Part shown: positions 1 to 9,390 of the stretch, piece by piece | Layout: the number at the start of each line of letters is the position of its first letter | How positions within the stretch are numbered: the first letter of the stretch is position 1 | Source: Allomyces macrogynus ATCC 38327 | Lineage: Eukaryota > Blastocladiomycota > Blastocladiomycetes > Blastocladiales > Blastocladiaceae | DNA length: 27,348 nucleotides | Assembly: GCA_000151295.1 (NCBI GenBank) | Contig: GG745368.1 | Location: 376,939-404,286 of the forward strand | Direction of reading: 5' to 3' | Notes under the pieces: generated by a model | Databases searched by the model: none | The model's input: only the letters and a program-made list of their open reading frames with translations | Told to the model about the DNA's origin: nothing | Position numbers and translations under genes: made by a program

Positions 1-1496
1 AGAACAATCCGACAAATTGCCGAGGCTGAAAGGGACCGTGCCCGCATTTGTGCGCCGGTACCGCGAGGCCGTGGAGATGGGGGACGACGAGGCGAGATTG
101 GAGTTGGCGGAGAAGGCGCGGATGACGGTGACCGGCGCGCGCCGGTTTGCGCTGCATGCGTATAGCCAGGCATGGGCGGGGCAGGTGCAGGGACTGGTTG
201 CGACGTACCAGGCGTCGCGCGAGGCGCTGGTCCACGACAATGCGGTCCTGGATGAGCATGTACGGGCTCTAGGCGAGGCCAAGAGCGTGTTGCAGGACGC
301 GATTGAGGAGGATGTCGAGGCCGCGGCGCAAGTTGCAGTCCGAGTACGTGTCTCCCGCAGGTTTCACGGGGTGAGCGAGGTGGGGCCAGGACTAACGGGA
401 CCCGTTTGTACCTAGACACGAAGCGCACATGGCGCGACTCAACGGTGAAGTGCGTGCCGCGCGCGAGGAACTCGAGTCGATTCGTGCGCGGCGACTCGAC
501 GTGGAACGGCGGTGCCAGGCGATTCGCGAGGAGAGCCGCGCGCTCGAGACGCAAGTGCACACGCAGCAGATTCGCGCGCAGAATTTGCAAAGGCGCATTG
601 CCGAGGTCGACCGCGAGGCACAGCAGTACACGTTCTTCACGATCGACGACTGGAAACGCGTGCGCGACGAGTGCGACCTGATCACCAACCTGACCGGCTG
701 GACCGTCGATGCCGTCGCGCCTGTTGCCGACGTACGCGAACCCGTGCCGGTTGCGGATTTGCTGGAACGCGCTGTGGGACAGCGCGGGACGCGGCTCGTG
801 TTCACCTACCGGTCAACTTTGCGCGTCGAGTACGACGTGAAGGGCGGCGACTGGACACTGCGGTCGGTCGCTGCCGCGGTAGGGACCGACCCGTCGCCGG
901 CGCGCGCGTACCCGGGCCCGGCACCGCGGTGTTCCGCGCACATTGTGTTCACTGACCACCAGCTGCTCACGCACGCGGCGGCGCTGATCATGGACCGGCT
1001 TGCGCAGCACACACACTTGACGTGCAACGTGCACACGGCGATGCGTTGGGTCGCGACGCGCTGGGACGCCTGGCTGCTCCTCGCGCACAACGTCTACGCG
1101 CTCGGGATCGCGATGCCGTGCACGGTCCTGATCGAACAGCCTGTGCCGGGTGGTGATAACGCGGCGGCAGCGCGTGTGCCGGCGGTCGCGTCGGCGAAGT
1201 GGCACGAGCAGGACCCAACGTCGGCGCGCGTGCGCGTCACGGTCGCGCTCGCAGAGCAGGGGAAGTATAAGGTGGACCTGCACTGGGTGGTCGATTTGTG
1301 GACGGTGGTTGCGCCCGTTGTGGGTAACGCGCGGGTCCTGCGCGGGACGCCGTTTGAGCTCGAGCCGTTTTTCGGGACCGTTGATCCGCAGGCCGTCTGG
1401 GAGGCCGTCAATGACCCGGAGATCGTGCCAGGCGACTTTATTGCCATGGCACGGGCCGCGATTGCGGCGGCGCGGCGGAGCAACAGGGTGGAGTGA
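1..1496 (+). CDS. KNL1: Spc7/KNL1-type kinetochore scaffold protein, C-terminal part (5' end outside window)
   Basis: The reading frame is open from the left edge, so the protein starts outside the window. The first exon encodes an alpha-helical, charged segment, and the second (from about 416, ending in TGA at 1494-1496) continues as a coiled coil (residues such as ARLNGEV, REELESIRARR) followed by a compact domain of about 230 residues beginning near FTIDDWKRVRDECDL and ITNLTGWTV. Coiled coil followed by a C-terminal RWD-like domain is the arrangement of Spc7/KNL1, which recruits the Mis12 and Ndc80 complexes and checkpoint proteins at kinetochores; the N-terminal MELT region would lie upstream. 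The exon junction is uncertain. A good-looking intron (GTGAGC at 371, ACTAAC branch site at 391-396, TAG at 413-415) leaves the two frames out of register by one base, whereas a weaker GT at 361 with the same acceptor joins them. Identification rests on architecture and remembered family pattern, so it is probable rather than certain. Confidence 0.6.
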
Positions 1497-1681
1497 ACGA
1501 GGGAGGGGTTGGCTGGCATTGCGATATTTTGCACGAGTACATCTGATTCCAGTTTTGATCGTGGCGAAGATGAGTGCATTTGGTTGGGATTCTCGTGCGC
1601 GTACAGGCCGCCGGGACCGGTTGAGCGCGAGCATATGTACAAAAAGACGACGAAGAACAGCATCACTTGCGCATCCCCCAA

Positions 1682-3346
1682 TCACGTCAGGAACATCTTC
1701 TTCATCTGCGCGACCTTGAAGATCGAGTGCGTGCGCGGGCAACGGAAAAAGCCGTTGTTCTTGGCGGCCATTTCGTGCACAGCCTAGATGTAGTGATGCA
1801 CCGTTCAGCTTGAAAGTTACGGACGCGGTTTGATTCAGATGCACCAGACAACAGGGGAGAAATGAGGCGAACCTTGCGTGAATACACGTAGCCTTCGGGC
1901 GTGACAAGCGGTGGGTTATCCTCGTCCATGATCTCGCCCGAGATGCGGCACACGTAGCAAGAATTGACGTGGTGTCCGAGCGGCAACTTTTCCGCAAGCA
2001 CCGCAAACGTGTCCGGAACGCACACGGGGCAGTTGATCGACCGGTCCTCGTGCTTGCCGCCGCACTGTGCCGTCTTGAGCGCGGCGAGTCCGGCCTGCAA
2101 CGTAGCCTCGAGCGCCGAGAGCGGCGGTAGGCAGTGCAGGGCAAAGTTATCCGCGCGGAACTGCGCAGCGAGCGCCGTCCACCGGCGGTCCGAGTCGTAG
2201 AGCGTGCGGTAAGGCTCGCAGGTGGTCGTGGGCGGGAACGCCATGAGTGCCATGGCCTGCTGAATCGCGCGCGTGTGGCCGAGGTCGGCGAACGCGACCA
2301 GGTGCGTCTTGGCGTACTCGAGCGCCGGCACGAGTTGCCGGGTGCGCGCGAGCTCGATGAATTCCTGAAGCCGCAGGTTGAACTCCAAATGGCTCTAGAT
2401 TGGGGAGGAAACGCGTGCGGGGTGAGCATTGGTCGCCGAATGCAATGACGTGTCCGTGACCCTGCCGCTGCGCACGCACCTTGAGCTTCTTGAGCGCGAC
2501 CTTGTTGTCGTGGCACCACGCGAGCGCCTCGGTACAGCTGTGCCGCTCGAGCGCGCGCTCGATGCGCCGCTGGTGCGTGAAAAACTCGAGGTCGGCAAAC
2601 TGCACGAGCCCAGCCACCGGGTGCGGTGCGGGCACCTGCGATGCCGGCGCCGGTGTCGGATCGGTGTCGACGGCCATGGGTTCGGCGGCGGCCGATGCCG
2701 CGGCCAGGTTCATAACCGATCCAGACGCGTCGCTCGCTGAGTGGCTTGAGGATCCCGTCGCGAGCAGTTTGGCCGACGTCAGGAAACCCTGGCGCATCAG
2801 GTAGTCCAGGAGCACGCGCTGCAGGCGCAGGTGCGCCCATGCGGCAAACTCGGGCGCGGTCAAAGTGCGGATATGCGCCAGGTCCTGCAGGTGCGAGAGC
2901 CGCGCGGCAAGTTTGCCGGCGTACATGGTTTCCTCGGCCTTGAGCTCATCGAGCTAGTTCGGTGCGGGCATTGTGAGAAACTGGGGAGCGGACCATGACG
3001 GAGAAAGAGAGAAGGTCCACACGCACCTTGCGCTTGAGCTTGTTCATGCGCTCAATCATGGCATCGAGCGCCTTGACCGGGTCCTTGGCCCCAGACCCTT
3101 TGCCCTTGGCCAGATCGGCCACGCCCGACGCGAGGTTGGACAGCTCCTTTTCCGTGAACTTTTGCGCTTTGCGGTTGGCTTTTTTGAGCTGCTCGTAGGG
3201 GACCTGGATATGAGCATGGTCGAGCGCGTCAGTCGCACATCGTCGGGTTGCATGCTCGGCGCGAACATGGCCCGCGTGTGTGCCTTGATGAACGACGATT
3301 CAAGGGCCAGGATGCCGTCGACGCTGAGCTTGATCTTTTCAGCCAT
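1682..3346 (-). CDS. FYV10: Fyv10/MAEA (Gid9), RING-like subunit of the GID/CTLH ubiquitin ligase
   Basis: Five exons on the minus strand, 3346-3239, 3203-3027, 2953-2480, 2394-1873 and 1783-1682, join in one frame to 460 residues, the usual length for Fyv10/MAEA. In order: an N-terminal helix with VPYEQLKKANRKAQKF (residue 37 onward), a LisH motif (about 131-160, FAAWAHLRLQRVLLDYLMRQG), a CTLH segment across the third intron (KKLK then SHLEFNLRLQEFIELAR, about 245-265), CRA helices, and a degenerate RING (CYVCRISGEIMDEDNPP, then GFFRCPRTHSIFKVAQ). The GID/CTLH complex ubiquitinates metabolic enzymes such as gluconeogenic enzymes in yeast; Fyv10/Gid9 pairs with Rmd5/Gid2 to form the catalytic module. 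Introns are 35, 73, 85 and 89 nt; the 35-nt intron (3204-3238) is unusually short, but removing it is needed to keep frame. The start at 3346 (after CAAG) is the first ATG in the exon. The gene converges on KNL1 with 185 bp between stop codons. Confidence 0.93.
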
Positions 3347-3804
3347 CTTGGAAGCAGGCGTCGCGGGAAACGTTGGCGGTTACGGCGACGCGCTGCTGGT
3401 GGTTGCGTGTCGGGCTTGGAGATGTGGCCCGGCGGGCTCGTAGCAAGCTGCAGCCAACAGGCGGTGGTGCTTATTATCTTGATATTGCGGCCAGTCTGGC
3501 AACTCGCGGGGGCCTGTAGATAATTGTTGTCTGTTGGTCGTCTGGGCGAACTGTCGTTCGTTGGGGAAAGTGGGAAACGATCGACGCGTACGGACGCGTC
3601 GCAGCCAGCGAAAAAAACACTGCGATGTCGTCGTTCCTCCTGCCATTACCGAGAACAAAAACAACCGGAGCAACCATCATCAAATGATTTCATTCACTAA
3701 ATACCTCTGGCTCTCCACGACGAGATATTGTGCGGATCGCCGGTCCATGCGCAGGCACCAGCGCTTCCCGGGCAACGCCGATTCAGGAGCGATGCAGGCC
3801 CACC
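3347..3804. other. Intergenic region between cyclophilin stop and FYV10 start
   Basis: About 460 bp separate the FYV10 start codon from the end of the upstream cyclophilin gene; both are on the minus strand. It is locally more AT-rich than the coding DNA and should hold the FYV10 promoter and the cyclophilin 3' UTR. I see no clear TATA box, repeat or RNA gene. Confidence 0.4.
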
Positions 3805-5061
3805 TTACGCCTTGATCTCACCGCAGTCGAGGATGCGCACCTCCGTCTTGGGCGCGCCCGAGCCCGAACCAACGGCCTCAATCGCGTCGAGGATCTGCTC
3901 GCCCTCGACGACCTTGCCGAACACGGTGTGCTTGCCGTCAAGGTGCGGCGTCTTCACAAACGTGATGAAAAACTGGTGGAAAGTGCTGCCGAGGTCAGTC
4001 TGCGCGGCATTATAGCAGGGTCAAACGGCAAAAGCACACCGTACCTGCGACCCGTTCGTGTTGGGCCCGCGGTTCGCCATGCTCAGCAGGCCGCGGCCCG
4101 TGTGCGCGATGGCAAAGTTCTCGTCGGCAAACGACTCGCCGTAGATGCTGGTATCATGAGGTCAAACCGGGTTAGAGACGGGAACGGGCACATCACGACA
4201 AACGTGCGCACCTCTCGCCACCAACACCCGTGCCGTGGGTAAAGTCACCACCTACCCGTTGCTCGAGTTAGCCTCGTCTGATCGGAAATGCGAACCTTCC
4301 GCGAGAGCGACGTGCCTTGAGCCATGAACCGGGGGATGATGCGGTGCATGTGCGATCCCTAATGGTCGGCCGCCAACGAATCAGCATTCATACCGGCCGC
4401 AACACCGAAATCGAGCGCTGATCGCGGTACCTTGTAGTGGAGATTCTTGCTCAGCTTACCGACACCACGTTCGCCCGTGCACAGGGCGCGGAAGTTTTCG
4501 GCCGTGCGCGGCACCTGACGACCATTGATCATTGATTGGTCAGTGAGTGCCGAATCGATTGCGAGCACGTCCGAGCTGCATACCTTGTCGGCGAACAGCT
4601 CAAACGTCATGCGACCGGCTGGATTGATTGTCAACGCCCAAGATGGTCAATTTCGGCTCGAATGGGCAGCAACGACAAGCTCTGTACCCTTCGCGCCGCC
4701 TACGTTTCAACAAAAATAGCACGGCCAGGTCAGTGGTTGTCGAAAAATCAATTTGCCAAGAGGACACGCGATCAGGTTCCAGCGCCGCAGCATCAGCTTG
4801 ATCTCGCGATCGGGGATGTCGGTTCCAGTAGCAACGGTATAGCGCAGGCTAGGCGCGCCAGATCACCGGGCTACCCGGTGTCGCGACCGTCGCCGTCTCT
4901 CGCGGAGAACAGAGTTCGAAGCAACACTCGCGTACGGCGATCGGCCAGAACGCCAGCAAAATTCATGCCGGAACCCGAACGCTGATCGTTTCTGGTTCCA
5001 GGTTGTCGCACGCCATACCAATCGCCAGGTCGAAGTAAACCTTGGGGTTCTTGCCGGCCAT
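3805..5061 (-). CDS. Single-domain cyclophilin (peptidyl-prolyl cis-trans isomerase), divergent-loop type
   Basis: Exons on the minus strand: 5061-5019, 4618-4584, 4514-4431, 4358-4316, 4251-4212, 4147-4045 and 3972-3805. Joined they give 171 residues that cover the whole cyclophilin fold and end GEIKA. Catalytic and substrate-pocket residues are present: the Arg in HRIIPRF, Phe and Met in RFMAQGGDF, the Gln two residues later, and NGSQFF. The loop [18 protein letters not shown] is the longer 'divergent loop' seen in Cyp40-type and plant cyclophilins. The position equivalent to human CypA Trp121 is His (TPHLDGKH), as in Cyp40. Five introns are 64-72 nt; the one at 4252-4315 must start with GC (AAG then GCACGT) to give MAQGGDF. 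The first intron (4619-5018) is 400 nt, and the protein is about four residues short where it is spliced. An in-frame extension with ATGs at 5205 and 5157 may give a second isoform. Confidence 0.93.
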
Positions 5062-5550
5062 GTTGCTGAGATCGAAGTGTTTTGGCGGTTTTGAGCTGAC
5101 GGTGCTGCCGGTGATCGTGGAGAGTGAGTGGGCAGCCGCAGTGGAGCGAAGCGGCATCAACAGAGCGGCAGACAGGCTGACGGATTTGGCATGCTGGTGA
5201 GGCATCGGCACATGCCAACATTTCGATGTGTGGTTGGTCACACGTGAATTGATTGAGCGAGGCGAGGTCAAGGTGTGTTGTTGCCTCGTCAGACGGCCGG
5301 CATTGGTTCAGCGGTCACCGCAACATCCCCATCGCTGCTCGTCACCAACATCGGCACACGGCTTGTTGGTGTTGAACGTGGTTGTCTTGGGAAATGGGCG
5401 AAATGGGCGTCCTTGGTCGGCGGCGGCTCATCATTTAGGCTCGGAACATCGATTCATTGCGACTGTAGCAAGTTGTGGTTCATAATCGTGGTTGGAAATG
5501 GACTGCTACGCTCTACAACTGCGCAACCGCGGTTGATAGCATCAAGTGAG
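5062..5550. other. Divergent intergenic region upstream of the cyclophilin gene
   Basis: This interval lies between the cyclophilin start (minus strand) and the first supported exon of the plus-strand gene near 5.55 kb, so it probably holds two promoters. The part from 5062 to about 5205 is open in frame with the cyclophilin start and may encode a targeting extension. Beyond that I see no motif I can name. Confidence 0.35.
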
Positions 5551-7092
5551 CCGATAAGGACCTGCTCGCGCACATTGGCAACCCAGACACGATTTTCGTC
5601 TACGTATTGACGGCGCACACGCAGCTGCACAAGCACAAGAGGGTGGTCGCGGTCTTGGGCGACTTCGGTCTCGCCGGTTTTCGATCGCGTGTGTGACGGT
5701 GCGCCCGTTGCGCTCAACGGCGCGGTCAGGTACGCGGGCGACGACGTGCCCGGTGAACACGACCGGCACGAGCTCGAGTTTCTTTCGCAGCAAACCGTTT
5801 CGCACCGCGTCTCAGCGCACAAGATGGCCGTGCTGGCCGCGGCCCCCGGTCCAAGGGCGAAACCGACGCCGCCGCAATCCACGATATAGGCCATATCGGC
5901 CGCGTGAACGCGCCCGAGTCGCGCGCGACGACGCCGGATTGAACCAAACGAGGCGTGATTGTGACGACTGGTGGTAAGCATGTGCGTTTCGTCGAGGACG
6001 CGTCGCTCGAGACGACGCCTGCGAGTCGCGGCACGGTCGGCACGACCGGGCTGTCGTACGCTGACGTGGCGGGCATGTCGGTGGACCAGATCCACCTCAT
6101 CAAGGCCTTTGAGACCGCCGATTCGCACCGCACCGACGACGGCGTGGGCGAGGTCAGCGCGACAGACCGGTCGCTTGGACCAAACCGACCCCATCCAATT
6201 TCCGCACCAACGTTTTGCCCATCACGTTCAACCATGCTCACCCGCGCCTGTGTCGCGGCCATGATGTGCGTTTTCGCGGCACCATACCCGGCGCGGCGCC
6301 CGTATTCTAGCTATGGATCCATTTCGCAGCGGTAGGGTTGATCACGCCGCGCCGACCGCCGTCGAGGACCAGCAGGACCGTTCCAACCAAGGCATCGCGT
6401 CCATCTCACGCGCGCGTACGCGTACCACCGAGCCGGCCGCCATGCGGGCCGCGAACTCATCGACAACGCGTGCCGCGAAGCGCATGGGCACGAGCAGAGC
6501 AACGCCCAAGAAGAAACCGGGCGCGATCAAACCAGCTGAAGTGCGCGCTGCTGAACCGGCCGGCGCGCGCCTCTGAACCGGATCCCGCCGATGTGCGGCC
6601 CGCGCGCACGCGGTGCCGGCTCCGGCGCCGCCCACTCTCCCCAAATCCGACTCGGTCATCTCGGTCAACAAAGAGGACGTGTTTGCGGCGGACGGCGACG
6701 CAATTCCGTCGCGCGGTACTGGCGCGCCGGCCGATCACGGTGCGTATCTTGAGCTCGTTTCGGCCGGTTCCGGGCGCTCCTTTTTCCACGTGCGCAAGCC
6801 AAGTACGGGCGATGAACCTGACTCGGGTCGCGCGTCGACGAGTAGCACCGAGTCGGAGAGCGAGTCGAACGACGACCATGACCTCGACACTGGTGCACTC
6901 GACCTGCGGTATATTCGCGTCTGTGGTTCCGGAGGGCCGTGTCGACGGGCGCAAGCGCGTCCAGTTTCTCGTCAACGGCGAGATCAAGACGAGTTCGACT
7001 TGGAGCAGTTTGATGGCCTGTCACTCGAGGGCGCGGAATTGACGACTTGGATGAAGATGGACGAGAATGAGTGGCCGCACTGGAACTTGTAA
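5551..7092 (+). CDS. Unidentified plus-strand gene, exon structure incomplete and possibly damaged
   Basis: I do not recognise this gene. Coding-like segments with strong third-position GC bias follow one another on the plus strand: 5551-5692 (contains GNPDTIFVYVLTAHTQ), 5730-5848 (HDRHELEFLSQQ), 5953 to about 6170 (KHVRFVEDASLE, ADVAGMSVDQIHLIKAFE) and about 6613-7092 (acidic and Ser-rich, ending ENEWPHWNL with TAA at 7090-7092). Plausible introns are 5693-5729 (37 nt) and 5849-5952 (104 nt, GTCCAA donor); both keep frame. The middle, 6170-6610, is unresolved. Between about 6910 and 6995 the frame shifts forward and back without room for an intron. The start codon is not clear; a TGA interrupts the frame at 5547. 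It could be a real gene with unusual splicing, a decaying gene, or a sequence with indel errors. Confidence 0.3.
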
Positions 7093-7789
7093 ATAGATGG
7101 ACGGAACTGCAATGGCGACAGCAGCCGGACAGTAGCAGCGTCCTGCCCAGCGCTGGGTGGAGAGCGGTGCCGCAACGTCGCACTTCGCTGGTTCGCGCCC
7201 CCAGCGTCGCCCAGCGGCGCGGGCCAACGTTTACGGCGATGGAATCAAGATATCACGATAAAATCGCCAGCCTGCGAGTGGAGCGCACACGCCGAGTCAA
7301 GTCGCACGCATGAGGGCTTGCGCAGGGCCAGTTTACACGCTTGGCTGCACACATGTCAACTTGACGGTTTCGCAAAGTTCCAAGCTGCCCACGAAACGAA
7401 AGATTATAAAAAGGAGACGCCACCAACGCCGCCAGCTGCACTGATCCAATCTTTTTCCAGCCGCACCGCGCCGGCCTCGAGAACCATCTGCAACTGCCAC
7501 TCGCTGCAACGTACCCGCTCGTGCGCCAACTTTGCCTGCGCGCCGCCGCTCGCCTCTTTACCTGCACGCACGCGCGACCTGTCGCACCCTGTTCCCTGTC
7601 TCCCCGCCCGCACCCGGCGAGCCGAGAGTAAACCTTGTTCCCGCTCTTCCCGTGCGTCTTCCATCGACGACGATCTGCTGAGGACCCGCCGCGCCTACAA
7701 AAGCCAGCGCGACCCCGCGGCCCTCGCGCTCTCGGCTTGGATCCGTTCTCTCCGCACTCCTTCTTTCTCTCTCAACTCACCAAACGATC
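7093..7789 (+). promoter_or_regulatory. Upstream region of the purine nucleoside phosphorylase gene
   Basis: About 700 bp between the stop of the preceding gene and the PNP start. It contains a TATA box (next entry) followed by roughly 350 bp of C- and T-rich sequence that would be a long 5' leader if that TATA box is used. No other gene or repeat is evident. Confidence 0.4.
7405..7412 (+). promoter_or_regulatory. Possible TATA box of the PNP gene
   Basis: The sequence TATAAAAA followed by GGAG is a near-perfect TATA element in otherwise GC-rich DNA. It sits about 380 bp upstream of the PNP start codon, so use would imply a 5' UTR of about 350 nt or an unseen leader intron. Confidence 0.4.
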
Positions 7790-9063
7790 ATGAACTTCAC
7801 CGAACTGCTCCACCCGGCCTGTGCTCGCCTGTCTCCCAGTGATCTCGTTGCCCGTGCACCTCGCCAAATGTTCCCGTCCGCCGCTCCGCACGAGTCAATC
7901 CCGATGGAGACCTACACGGCCGCCAAGGAGCATATTCTGTCGCTTTTGCCCGCCAACACACTGCCGTCGGTCGGGATCGTGTGCGGGTCCGGGCTCGGCA
8001 AGCTCTACCAGCTGCTCGACGAGTCGATTTCGGTCGGGTACGACTCGATTCCCGGGTTTGTGCGGTCTACGGGTGCGTGTTCGCTTTGGTCTTCGATCGT
8101 GAGGCGTCCATTGTTTGGAACTGATCGTATCTGCTCATTCTCCACGTTCCAGTCGCCGGCCACGATGGCAAGCTCGTGTTTGGCAAGCTCGGCCAGCAGT
8201 ACGTCGTGTGCATGGTACGCTTCCTTCACATCCTCGTCGTCTTCCCCGCGCGCGACGATCCAAACTCACGATGCGTGCACGCAAACGACAGGTCGGCCGC
8301 TTCCACCCGTACGAGGGCTGGTCCATGGCGCAAGTGACGTTCCCGATGCGTGTCATGGCCCTGCTCGGCATCAAGTTGCTCATTGGTACGCATCGTGCTC
8401 GCGTGATTCTCAATAAGTTCCGTGGTCCAAATCTCACCAACGATTCCTCCATCATCTACAGTCACCAACGCAGCCGGCGGCCTCGACCCGACCTTCAACG
8501 TGGGCGACATGATGGTCTTCGAGGACCACATTGCGCTGCCGATGATCGCCGGCAATAACCCGCTCGTTGGCCCGAACCTCGCTGAATTTGGCCCGCGGTT
8601 CCCGCCGACCTCAGACGCATACCCGCGCGCCTACCGCGCGCACGCCTTCCGCACGGCCGCCAAGCTCGGCCTGTTGGACCGCACGCACTCTGGCGTCTAC
8701 TGTTTTGTCTCGGGCCCGCAGTACGAGACGCGCGCCGAGTGCCGGCTATTGCGGTCGATTGGTGGCGGCGCCGTCGGCATGTCGACCGTGCCGGAGTGCG
8801 TGATTGCGCGGCACGCAGGTGTGGCGGTGCTCGGCATCTCGCTGATCACGAACAAGGTCGTGGGCCGCCGCGAGGACGACGTCAAGGCCGAGGTCGTGCG
8901 CGAGTTGGCGGGCGAGGTGAAGGAGGAGGAGGTGGTTGATGAAAAGGCGTCGCACGAGGAAGTGCTCAAGGCGTCGACGGATTTCGCGGCCAATGTGCTC
9001 TCGCTTGTCAAGACGGTCGTCGAGGAGCTGCATACGGTGCCCGAGTTCAACGCGGCCAAGTAG
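7790..9063 (+). CDS. PNP: Purine nucleoside phosphorylase
   Basis: Exons 7790-8072, 8153-8214, 8292-8385 and 8462-9063 join to 346 residues; introns are 80, 77 and 76 nt with GTGCGT, GTACGC and GTACGC donors. The enzyme splits purine nucleosides (inosine, guanosine) with phosphate into base and ribose 1-phosphate for purine salvage in the cytosol. Diagnostic motifs in order: GIVCGSGLG phosphate loop (62-70), the GH of VAGHDGK after the first intron, GRFHPYEGW (117-125), TNAAGGLDPTFNVGD (from 148), GPQYETRAE, GMSTVPE (Met253), ISLITNKV (Asn277) and the late His in ASHEEVL (about 311). The protein is longer than the usual 290-310 residues because of about 40 extra N-terminal residues and an acidic insertion of about 17 residues between the base-binding Asn and the late His. 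Internal Met27 or Met39 are alternative starts. Confidence 0.95.
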
Positions 9064-9390
9064 ATTGCCGGCGTTTGTCTTTGCGTTTGTTTTGGGGGTG
9101 GCCGGCCGCACCGCGCGCGTCGTCGCTGACTGAAACGTCTCGCCTTGCATTTTTTTTGTTCGTTCCTTCTCGCTGGTGGTGGTGGGGGTTGCGCACTGCT
9201 GGTTGCTGGCGGCTTGTATATACGACCCGAGTACTGCTCAATCGTGGCTCGTTGGAAGCAGTCGACGCTGGGAGGAGATCGTCGTCGTCAAGTTGGCAGT
9301 GCGTTAGCCAGACGCGACGGGACGCGACGTGATCAGCCAGACTGATCAAATGTCCTCATTCGATGTGCACACCGACCGTCCCGACCAACG
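9064..9390 (+). other. PNP 3' UTR and short intergenic region
   Basis: Begins with a GT-rich and T-rich stretch (several T runs near 9075-9175) fitting a 3' UTR and polyadenylation region, then about 150 bp of mixed sequence before the proposed ORC2 start. No gene or repeat identified. Confidence 0.35.

Noticed and set aside
5791..5903. Alternative exon in the unidentified gene reading KGETDAAAIHDIGHIGR
   Set aside because: The alternative frame (HELEFLSQQ spliced to VIVTTGGKHVRF) has better codon bias and an intron with branch site; the two cannot both be exon.
6342..6671. Minus-strand open frame with a membrane-like segment (GFFLGVALLVPM)
   Set aside because: No start context, no homology and no continuation on either side; neighbouring coding bias favours the plus strand.
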